From NCBI GenBank assembly GCA_031286975.1, contig JAITTM010000062.1:1-10238 (forward strand): DNA of 10,238 nt. The letters are read 5' to 3'. Source of the DNA: Coriobacteriales bacterium (GTDB lineage: Bacteria; Actinomycetota; Coriobacteriia; Coriobacteriales; UBA8131). Under the pieces are notes generated by a model. It did no database searches and was not told the origin of the DNA. It was given only the letters and a program-made list of their open reading frames with translations. Positions within the stretch are counted from its first letter, which is position 1. Each line of letters starts with the position of its first letter. A program made the translations under genes and the position numbers. Shown here one piece after another: positions 1 through 5,705 of this stretch.

Positions 1-1085
1 CGGTAGCCAGCAATGTGATCTTCTTTCTGATTGTTGTACTGGGCATGGCAGTCGTCATCTATTTTGTCTTGAGCCGCCTGATAAACAGTCCGCTGACCAG
101 ATTACGAAATTCGTTCAAACAGATGGGCAGTGGGTCGTTTGTCGCCCTGGAGGAAGAACCTGCGCTGTACGCCTCGCGCGAGATCGATGAGTTATTTGTG
201 CAGTTCAACGAGATGGCCAACGATTTGTCCTCCCTGTACTCCAGCTTGGAACAGCGGGTTAGCGAGCGTACGGTGCAGCTTTCAGAGGCAAACGATGCGT
301 TGGAGCGCCAGAAAATCCATGTCGAAGAAGTCAACGCCAAGCTCCAACAAGAAAACCGATATAAGTCCGACTTCTTGGCAATCGTCAGTCATGAACTGCG
401 CTCGCCCTTAACGTCCATCCTTGCTTTTACTGAACTATTGGAGCAGACCATCAGTCCCAATCAGGAGCTTGCCCATCAACAACTTGAGGAAATCGACACC
501 AATGCACAGATCCTGCTTGAAATGGTGAACAACGTGCTTGAAACCGCTCGTATCCAAGCCGGCTCAGAGCAATTGAATCTTGAACTGGTCGACCTGAGCG
601 ACATTGTGGGCATGGTCGAGTCGACCACAGCGTCGCTGGCGGCGAAGAAGGGGCTTTGTTTGGCCACACAAGTCGACCCTGACGTACCCTTGATCAACAG
701 CGACTGGGAAAAAATCCGTCGCATCTTGAGCAACCTGCTCAGCAATGCCATCAAATTCACGGATCAGGGCGGCAATGTGCGTTTGATGGTAACATATGAT
801 TCTACCCTGAAGACTGTTCGAATCGATGTAACCGATACGGGCATCGGTATACCCCAGGATAAACAGGAGTTGATTTTTGAGCGTTTTACCCAGGAGAACA
901 TGACGATTGTCCGACGCTACGGTGGCAGTGGCCTGGGGCTCTCGCTGGTTCGTGACCTAACCACAATGTTGCACGGTAGTGTCTTGGTAGAAAGCGAACT
1001 GGATAAAGGGAGCGTCTTTACCGTTATTTTGCCAACTGACTTGGGGATGGGAGCAGATGATGACGAAGATCATGCTAATCGATGA
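1..1085 (+). CDS. Sensor histidine kinase, HAMP plus HisKA/HATPase_c (5' end outside window)
   Basis: This is a membrane sensor kinase that autophosphorylates on a histidine and passes the phosphate to a response regulator, very probably the one encoded next. The frame is open to the left edge (a GTG at 15 is internal), so the extracellular sensor domain and first membrane helix are missing. Numbered from that GTG: a membrane helix at about 1-20, a HAMP linker at about 21-75, a charged coiled coil at about 76-118, the H-box FLAIVSHELRSPLTS with phospho-acceptor His126, an N-box NLLSNAIKF at 240-248, G1 DTGIGIP at 274-280, an F-box around FERF at 288-291, and G2 GGSGLGL at 303-309. All catalytic boxes are intact. 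The gene stops with TGA at 1083-1085, inside the start of the regulator. The signal sensed cannot be judged because the sensor region lies outside the window. Confidence 0.93.
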   Translation, partial: VASNVIFFLIVVLGMAVVIYFVLSRLINSPLTRLRNSFKQMGSGSFVALEEEPALYASREIDELFVQFNEMANDLSSLYSSLEQRVSERTVQLSEANDALERQKIHVEEVNAKLQQENRYKSDFLAIVSHELRSPLTSILAFTELLEQTISPNQELAHQQLEEIDTNAQILLEMVNNVLETARIQAGSEQLNLELVDLSDIVGMVESTTASLAAKKGLCLATQVDPDVPLINSDWEKIRRILSNLLSNAIKFTDQGGNVRLMVTYDSTLKTVRIDVTDTGIGIPQDKQELIFERFTQENMTIVRRYGGSGLGLSLVRDLTTMLHGSVLVESELDKGSVFTVILPTDLGMGADDDEDHANR

Positions 1086-1767
1086 TGACCCGAGCCTGCA
1101 GTCTCTCATCGAACAAATCGTTAAACAGAATGGATATGAGTTCTGCTCTGCTTCGAATGGAGCTGATGGCCTACAGATGCTCAGAGAGCAGCGACCCGAT
1201 CTCCTGATTCTCGACGTCATGCTCCCCGATATTAATGGATTCGAGCTCTGTACAACCATCCGCGCAGAAGGTCGCAGGATTGCCATCATCTTTCTCTCGG
1301 CCAAGGGCGATATCGTGGATAAGAGCGTCGGCTTTAAGGCGGGTGCTGATGACTATCTGGTCAAGCCATTTTTGAACGAGGAGTTGTTGCTGCGCATCAA
1401 GGCGCATCTGCGTCGTGCCCAACAAGGCAAGCCCGAGGTTGGGACGGTGCCGCGCAAACTTGGCAGCTACCAAGTTGGTGAGCTGGAGTTGTTCTTTGGC
1501 AAATATGAGGTTTGGCTGCGCAGTCAGAAGGTTGCGCTTAGCTCACGCGAATTCGAGTTGCTGGAGTTGCTTGCCAGCGATCCTGGCAACGTCTTTACCC
1601 GAGAACAGATTCTCGGACATATCTGGGGCGACAAAGAGATCCCCGACCCCAACAGCGTAACGGTTTTCGTCCGGAAGATCAGGGAGAAGATCGAAGACGA
1701 TCCCTCGCGACCCAGGTATCTGATCACCGTTTGGCGTATCGGCTATAAACTCGCCGACCGTTTTTGA
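1060..1767 (+). CDS. OmpR/PhoB-family response regulator
   Basis: This is a DNA-binding response regulator, the likely phospho-acceptor of the upstream kinase. The receiver domain covers residues 1-120: the acidic pair Asp9/Asp10, phospho-acceptor Asp52 in LILDVMLPD, Ser80 at the switch position and Lys102 in the YLVKPF motif. A winged-helix Trans_Reg_C domain follows at about 137-235, with the typical FELLELLASDPGNVFTREQI stretch and the ending ITVWRIGYKL. Two ATGs are adjacent (1057 and 1060). I chose 1060 because GGGAG at 1049-1053 then lies 6 bases upstream, against 3 for 1057. The start overlaps the kinase by 26 bases, so translation is probably coupled. The kinase-then-regulator order is the less common one. 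Target promoters cannot be seen from here. Confidence 0.95.
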   Translation: MTKIMLIDDDPSLQSLIEQIVKQNGYEFCSASNGADGLQMLREQRPDLLILDVMLPDINGFELCTTIRAEGRRIAIIFLSAKGDIVDKSVGFKAGADDYLVKPFLNEELLLRIKAHLRRAQQGKPEVGTVPRKLGSYQVGELELFFGKYEVWLRSQKVALSSREFELLELLASDPGNVFTREQILGHIWGDKEIPDPNSVTVFVRKIREKIEDDPSRPRYLITVWRIGYKLADRF

Positions 1768-1896
1768 GAATCGGAGATTCCCCCACGCTCTCGTCCCTTA
1801 GACTCCTGGACTCCTGCAGGACGGAATGTTGATCCAGGAGTTGCTGTTTTCCGCGAGAAGGCGCTGATTGTGAATAAAGAGCCGGTTTCCGATTCT
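1767..1896. repeat. Long-range inverted repeat enclosing a second one, after the regulator gene
   Basis: AGAATCGGA at 1767-1775 is a perfect 9-base complement of TCCGATTCT at 1888-1896. As RNA the pairing could extend inward by four more pairs using G-U wobbles. It encloses a second perfect 9-base inverted repeat (1802-1810 and 1833-1841). The left arm begins at the last base of the regulator stop codon. It could be a structured 3' UTR, a small RNA, or the remains of a miniature element. I see no clear target duplication around it. Confidence 0.4.
1802..1850 (+). terminator. Possible weak terminator of the two-component operon
   Basis: ACTCCTGGA at 1802-1810 pairs perfectly with TCCAGGAGT at 1833-1841 across a 22-base loop, and TTTT follows at 1847-1850. 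The loop contains TCCTGCAGGA (1812-1821), a 10-base palindrome. GACTCCTG occurs twice in tandem (1801-1808 and 1809-1816), so alternative pairings are possible. The loop is long and the U-run short, so this is a weak candidate for an intrinsic terminator. It could equally be part of a larger structured element. Confidence 0.35.
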
Positions 1897-1903
1897 GATG
1901 TGT

Positions 1904-1918
1904 TGGTTTTGAAAACCA
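1904..1918. promoter_or_regulatory. 15-base palindrome upstream of the glycosylase promoter
   Basis: TGGTTTTGAAAACCA is a perfect 7-base inverted repeat around a central G. Its centre lies 54 bases upstream of the predicted transcription start at 1965. That position would suit an activator site or an upstream operator. I do not recognise it as a known box; it does not match the actinobacterial LexA pattern GAAC-N4-GTTC. Confidence 0.3.
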
Positions 1919-1952
1919 GCCCCAGGCTCCGCCACGATATTACAAGGTGCCG

Positions 1953-1965
1953 TATAATGGGCGCA
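1953..1965 (+). promoter_or_regulatory. Consensus -10 box and predicted leaderless transcription start for the glycosylase-t6A operon
   Basis: TATAAT at 1953-1958 is a perfect -10 hexamer in an otherwise GC-rich region. The ATG at 1965 begins 7 bases after it, where transcription would be expected to start, so the mRNA would begin at its own start codon. No Shine-Dalgarno sequence precedes this ATG. The -35 region is poor: the best match, CCGCCA at 1929-1934 with an 18-base spacer, agrees at only 3 of 6 positions. Leaderless mRNAs are well known in Actinomycetota. Confidence 0.6.
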
Positions 1966-2549
1966 TGACAAAAACGCTGACCGACATACAGGCGGAGCTT
2001 GCTGGCTGCAGGCGCTGCGAACTTTGCGAGACGCGCACCAACATCGTGTTTGGCGTGGGCAATCCGCAGGCCGAGGTGCTGTTCATCGGTGAGGCACCGG
2101 GTAAGCAGGAGGATCTGGGTGCGGAGCCCTTCATCGGCGCGGCTGGGCAGTACCTCAACACCCTGCTGGCGCTGGCGGGCCTTACGCGCGAGGAGATCTA
2201 CATCGCCAACGTGCTCAAGTGCCGCCCGCCGCTCAACCGCGACCCCCATCCCAGCGAGATCGAGGTCTGCACCCCCTACCTGCGCGATCAGGTGCGCGCC
2301 ATCAATCCCGATGTGTTGGTGACGCTCGGCAACTTTGCCACGCGCTTCATCCTCCAAACCGACCGCGGCATCACAGGCCTGCGCGGCCAGATACATCTCA
2401 CGGGGCGCTTTAGCGTGCTGCCCATCTTTCACCCCGCCGCCGCCATCTACGACCACAGCAAAGGTCCCCTCATGGAGGACGACTTTCGTCTCCTGGGGCG
2501 CCTTTTAGAAAAACGTCGTGCGGAGAAGACCGAGCGTGGTCTGGCATGA
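1965..2549 (+). CDS. Family 4 (Fe-S) uracil-DNA glycosylase
   Basis: This enzyme removes uracil from DNA as the first step of base-excision repair. The 194-residue protein has the family 4 layout. Motif A is GEAPGKQED at 42-50, followed by PFIGAAG at 55-61, then ANVLKCRPPLNR at 81-92 and the DNA-intercalation motif HPAA at 156-159. Four cysteines suit a 4Fe-4S cluster: Cys15 and Cys18 (CRRC, with Cys21 nearby), Cys86 (LKC) and Cys102 (VC). The length is normal for the family. A GTG at 1947 is an in-frame alternative start, but it would place the TATAAT box inside the gene; the ATG at 1965 fits a leaderless mRNA. The stop overlaps the tsaE start in ATGA, so this repair gene is probably co-translated with the t6A genes. 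Confidence 0.92.
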   Translation: MTKTLTDIQAELAGCRRCELCETRTNIVFGVGNPQAEVLFIGEAPGKQEDLGAEPFIGAAGQYLNTLLALAGLTREEIYIANVLKCRPPLNRDPHPSEIEVCTPYLRDQVRAINPDVLVTLGNFATRFILQTDRGITGLRGQIHLTGRFSVLPIFHPAAAIYDHSKGPLMEDDFRLLGRLLEKRRAEKTERGLA

Positions 2550-3157
2550 CCCTCGCCCTCCAACTCGCATCCCACTCTGAGGCGCAGACGCAGCAACTGG
2601 GCGCCAGTCTGGGCGCGCTGCTCGAGCCCGGTAGCGTGGTGATCCTCAGCGGCGATCTGGGCGCTGGCAAGACGCAATTCACCAAGGGCATCGCACGAGC
2701 CTTGGGCATAGTCGAGCCTATCACCAGCCCTACCTTCAACATCCTGTTGCAACACGAGGTGGGGCAAAGCGCGGTTTTGGGCAGGAGCCAAGAAAGCGGA
2801 AGGGAGCAAGGGGGCGCATCTTCTGTCCCATCCCATCCCCCTGCCGCAGATACTCCTGTCTCCCTCTATCACTTCGACCTCTATCGTCTTGAGAGCGAAG
2901 GGGAGCTCGACGACATCGACTATTTTGGCCTGCTCGAACAGGACGCCGCGAGCGTTGTGGAGTGGGGGGACAAGTTCCCCGGCGCGCTGCCCGTTGACTA
3001 CCTGCAGGTCGACTTCGAGCTGCAAGCCAACGACGCACGTATCCTGCACGGCACAGCCCACGGCTCCCAAAGCGAGCGCCTGCTTGCGGCATGGAGCGCG
3101 GCTGCCTGTTATAACGATGAGGCTGCACATGCTCAGGTATTGGAGGCTCCGCTATGA
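2546..3157 (+). CDS. tsaE: TsaE, ATPase of the t6A tRNA-modification complex
   Basis: TsaE is the P-loop ATPase that works with TsaB and TsaD in forming N6-threonylcarbamoyladenosine at position 37 of ANN-decoding tRNAs. The 203-residue protein has Walker A GDLGAGKT at 36-43, SPTFN at 61-65, YHFDLYRL at 108-115 and VVEWGDK at 137-143. Most TsaE proteins are about 150-160 residues. The excess here comes from about 35 extra residues (roughly 70-106, bases 2753-2863), rich in Ser, Gly, Gln and Pro, in the loop between SPTF and the HFDLYRL strand, and from an Ala-rich tail after about 172. The start overlaps the glycosylase stop (ATGA 2546-2549), and the stop overlaps the next start in the same way (3154-3157). 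Confidence 0.93.
   Translation: MTLALQLASHSEAQTQQLGASLGALLEPGSVVILSGDLGAGKTQFTKGIARALGIVEPITSPTFNILLQHEVGQSAVLGRSQESGREQGGASSVPSHPPAADTPVSLYHFDLYRLESEGELDDIDYFGLLEQDAASVVEWGDKFPGALPVDYLQVDFELQANDARILHGTAHGSQSERLLAAWSAAACYNDEAAHAQVLEAPL
2801..2865 (+). repeat. Inverted-repeat-containing segment inside tsaE
   Basis: The extra loop of tsaE contains AGGGAG (2801-2806) facing CTCCCT (2860-2865), and nested inside them GGGGG (2810-2814) facing CCCCC (2837-2841). GGAGCAAGGGGGCG at 2803-2816 resembles the reverse complement of the 15-base repeat at 4528 and 4786, with one gap and one mismatch. The segment is purine-rich on the left and pyrimidine-rich on the right, unlike ordinary coding sequence. 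It is probably a degenerate small palindromic repeat tolerated in a surface loop. Confidence 0.35.
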
Positions 3158-5688
3158 GCAAGAACCTGATACTGGCATTCGACACTGCCAGTGAGAATAT
3201 CGCGCTGGCCGTTGGCAGCGCAGGAGTGCAGGAGACGGGGCTCGGCTCCGCAGCACCCTCACCTGTGCCCACCCCTGTTCTCATCGCCTCAGACGACCAT
3301 CCTGCGGTGCGTCAGGCAAACGTGCAGCTGCTGCCCTCGATCGAGGCGCTCTTTGCCACAAACAACCTGGCCAGGCACGACATCGCCGCCGTGGTCTGTG
3401 GCTTGGGGCCTGGCTCCTTTACCGGCGTGCGCATAGGCGTGGCAACCGCAAAGGGTGTCGCGCTGGGCTTGGGTGTGCCACTCTATGGCGTGTCGACCCT
3501 CGATGCTGTGGCCTGGGGTGCGTGGCAGGCTGGGGTGCGTGGTGCCCTGGGCGTGGTGGCCGATGCCATGCGCGGCGAGGTGTATCCCGCTCGCTTTGAT
3601 GTGGACGAGACAGGCGTGCATCGCCGCGATTCGCATACGGTAGCCAAAGCTGATGCGGTGGCACAACGCTGGCAGGAGGCTGGCGAGCCCCTGCTGCTGT
3701 TGGGCGACGGGCTCCACAAATTTGCCAACGCCTTTGTGGGCGAGCAGGTATGTGCTGATCTCCAGTCCAACGCCTTTTTGGGCGCCCCGCTCTTCTCCCT
3801 TGCTCCTGTGGCGCTTTGGACTCCCACCGGCCACGGGCTTCTCCTCGCTTATCAAGCCGCCATTAACGCTGACGCCCTGGGTAGCGGTGATCCAGGCGCG
3901 GTGCTGCCCATCTACACGCGCCTGAGCGACGCGGAAGAAAACGAGCGTATCCGCCTTGCCTCGACCGGCCAGGTGGCGCAGGGTGCCGTGGTGGATGTTC
4001 CGCGCAGTGGCGTTGCTCACCCCGCCACACTTGAAGCCGTGTTCGCCCGACCCCTTGCCGTGGGCGACCTTGAGCAGGCTGCGGCCCTTGAGGCGCAGAA
4101 CTTCACCAGCGAGAAGTGGACGCAAGGCATGCTGGCCGACGACCTGCAACGCAGCGACCGCAGCTGGTGGGTCGCCTACGCGGGTGACCAGCTGGCCGGG
4201 TTTGCTGGCGGCTGGGTTGTCGACGGCACGCTCCAGGTGCTCGATGTGGTGGTGGCTCCGCAGTTCCGTCGTCGCGGCATCGCCCACATGCTGCTCGGGC
4301 ACCTCACGCGCGACGGCGCCGCCTTGGGCGCCACGGGCATCACGCTCGAAGTCCGCGCGTCCAACACGGCCGCGCAAACGCTCTATACCACGCTCGGTCT
4401 CAAGCTCCTGGGCAGACGACCGGGCTACTACGCCCCCGCAACCGTTGGCGCTCCGCGCGAGGACGCCCTCATCATGTCCGGAGACATCATGCTTTGCGCG
4501 CGTGATAAGGCCCCGCGCTTCATGTCACGCCCCCCTGACTCCCAGCAAGACGCAGGGGTACAGGTGCCCTGTCACGCTGCACACCCCCGCATCCTTGCCA
4601 TCGAGACCTCGTGTGATGAGACCGCCGCCGCCCTCATCGACGGCGACGGCAGGTTGCTGGCAAACGTCGTTGCCAGTCAGGTGGACTTTCATGCGCGCTT
4701 TGGCGGCGTGGTGCCCGAGATCGCCTCGCGCAAGCACACCGAGGCCATCGTAGGCGTCATCGAGCAGGCGCGCGAGGACGCCGCTCGCCCCCCTGACTCC
4801 TTTGTTGACTCTGCTGGCTCATCCCCTGGCTCTCGTGCCACATGCAACGCATTCGCCTCTGCCCCGCTTGCGTGGCAGGAGCTCGACGCGCTGGCAGTTA
4901 CCTATGCGCCCGGGCTTATCGGCGCCTTGGTTGTGGGCGTTGCCTTTGCCAAGGGCTTGAGCTGGGCCACCGGCTTGCCGCTCATCCGCGTCAACCACCT
5001 CGAGGGTCACATCTATGCCAACAAGTTCGCGGAATCAAGCAGCGCTCCCATTGCTCCGCCCTTCATCATCGCGCTGCTCAGCGGCGGGCACACCATGCTC
5101 GTTCACGTTAAAGACTGGGGCGCTTACGAGGTGCTGGGACAAACACTCGACGATGCGGTGGGGGAGGCCTTTGACAAGGTGGCCAAGGCGCTGGGGCTCG
5201 GCTACCCCGGCGGTCCCGTTATCGCGCGCCTGGCGGAGCAGGGCAACCCTGAAGCGGTTGCGTTTCCTCGGGCGATGCTTCACAGCCACGACCTGCGCTT
5301 CTCGCTCTCGGGGCTTAAGACCGCTGTTATCACCTACATCAGGCAAGAAACCGCGGCGGGCAGGCAGCTCAACCTGCCCGATGTCGCAGCGTCCTTTCAG
5401 CAGGCGGTCATCGACGTGCAGGTGGCCAAGGCGCTCACTGCGCTTGAGCAGACGGGCACCGCGACCTTCTGCCTGGGCGGGGGAGTCGCCGCCAACAAAG
5501 CGCTGCGCGATGCCTACGCACAAACCCTGCAACAGCGCGGCATCCGCGTGGTCTTTCCGCCCGCCATCGCCTGCACCGACAACGCCGCCATGATAGCCAG
5601 CGTCGCCCTCGACCGCTTCAAACGCGGCACCTTTATGACGCTTGCCAATGACGCCCACGCCCACAGTGACCTGGAGCAGAGCTATTAA
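3154..5688 (+). CDS. TsaB-RimI-TsaD triple fusion (t6A synthesis and N-terminal acetyltransferase)
   Basis: One 844-residue frame carries three normally separate proteins. Residues 1 to about 265 are TsaB (partner and dimerisation subunit), with GLGPGSFTGVRIGVATAKG at 84-102. Residues about 293-448 are the GNAT acetyltransferase RimI, with the acetyl-CoA loop RRRGIA at 372-377 and GYYAP at 424-428. Residues about 478-844 are TsaD, which transfers threonylcarbamoyl to A37 of tRNA: IETSCDET at 483-490, metal ligands His615 and His619 (HLEGH), SGGHTML at 643-649, and TDNAAM at 808-813 with Asp809. All key motifs are intact, so each part is probably active. Extra segments lie in TsaB (about 24-41) and TsaD (about 544-569), and a linker of about 30 residues (449-477) joins RimI to TsaD. 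The same gene order occurs as separate genes in many Actinomycetota. The start is the ATG in the ATGA overlap with tsaE. Confidence 0.95.
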   Translation: MSKNLILAFDTASENIALAVGSAGVQETGLGSAAPSPVPTPVLIASDDHPAVRQANVQLLPSIEALFATNNLARHDIAAVVCGLGPGSFTGVRIGVATAKGVALGLGVPLYGVSTLDAVAWGAWQAGVRGALGVVADAMRGEVYPARFDVDETGVHRRDSHTVAKADAVAQRWQEAGEPLLLLGDGLHKFANAFVGEQVCADLQSNAFLGAPLFSLAPVALWTPTGHGLLLAYQAAINADALGSGDPGAVLPIYTRLSDAEENERIRLASTGQVAQGAVVDVPRSGVAHPATLEAVFARPLAVGDLEQAAALEAQNFTSEKWTQGMLADDLQRSDRSWWVAYAGDQLAGFAGGWVVDGTLQVLDVVVAPQFRRRGIAHMLLGHLTRDGAALGATGITLEVRASNTAAQTLYTTLGLKLLGRRPGYYAPATVGAPREDALIMSGDIMLCARDKAPRFMSRPPDSQQDAGVQVPCHAAHPRILAIETSCDETAAALIDGDGRLLANVVASQVDFHARFGGVVPEIASRKHTEAIVGVIEQAREDAARPPDSFVDSAGSSPGSRATCNAFASAPLAWQELDALAVTYAPGLIGALVVGVAFAKGLSWATGLPLIRVNHLEGHIYANKFAESSSAPIAPPFIIALLSGGHTMLVHVKDWGAYEVLGQTLDDAVGEAFDKVAKALGLGYPGGPVIARLAEQGNPEAVAFPRAMLHSHDLRFSLSGLKTAVITYIRQETAAGRQLNLPDVAASFQQAVIDVQVAKALTALEQTGTATFCLGGGVAANKALRDAYAQTLQQRGIRVVFPPAIACTDNAAMIASVALDRFKRGTFMTLANDAHAHSDLEQSY
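4523..4577 (+). repeat. Repeat-bounded segment at the RimI/TsaD junction
   Basis: TGTCACGC occurs at 4523-4530 and again at 4570-4577, in direct orientation with a 47-base period. Between the copies are CCCCTG (4532-4537) facing CAGGGG (4553-4558), and a tight hairpin ACAGG-TGC-CCTGT (4560-4572) that runs into the second copy. This looks like a small REP-like palindromic element flanked by an 8-base duplication. It encodes the linker between the RimI and TsaD domains. Confidence 0.45.
4528..4542 (+). repeat. 15-base direct repeat, copy 1 (RimI-TsaD linker)
   Basis: CGCCCCCCTGACTCC here is identical to 4786-4800, 258 bases downstream. Both copies are in the same frame and encode Arg-Pro-Pro-Asp-Ser. 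The identity at the DNA level, within two segments that look foreign to the protein families, suggests a shared repeat element rather than protein-level similarity. Confidence 0.6.
4786..4800 (+). repeat. 15-base direct repeat, copy 2 (TsaD insertion)
   Basis: This is the second exact copy of CGCCCCCCTGACTCC. It opens the extra segment of the TsaD domain (about 4783-4860, residues 544-569), which most TsaD proteins lack between the helix ending IEQAREDA and the strand ELDALAVTYAPG. The segment then continues with short internal repeats: TGACTC again at 4806-4811, and CTGGCTC at 4814-4820 and 4826-4832. Confidence 0.55.
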
Positions 5689-5699
5689 GAGTGCCTCTT
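5687..5699. terminator. Tiny hairpin between convergent operons (weak terminator candidate)
   Basis: AAGAG-TGC-CTCTT is a perfect 5-base-pair hairpin that starts within the tsaD stop codon, in the short gap (5689-5705) before the pilT stop on the other strand. Neither side carries a U-run, so efficient intrinsic termination is doubtful. It is listed because it is the only structure between the two converging operons. Confidence 0.2.
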
Positions 5700-5705
5700 C
5701 CTGGG

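Noticed and set aside
1826..1867. 13-codon open frame with AGGA upstream in the gap (ATG at 1826), a possible leader peptide
   Set aside because: Very short, lies inside the inverted repeat, and has no run of regulatory codons or downstream attenuator tied to the next gene.
1909..1914. TTGAAA as a -35 box for the glycosylase promoter
   Set aside because: 38 bases from the TATAAT, far outside the usual 16-18 base spacing, and no better -10 lies at the right distance.
1743..2456. Long minus-strand open frame opposite the glycosylase
   Set aside because: Antisense to a gene with clear family 4 motifs. It shows no recognisable domain and is a normal by-product of GC-rich codon use.
3289..4377. 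362-codon minus-strand open frame opposite the TsaB-RimI region
   Set aside because: No domain or initiation signal recognised. The plus strand has three conserved families here.
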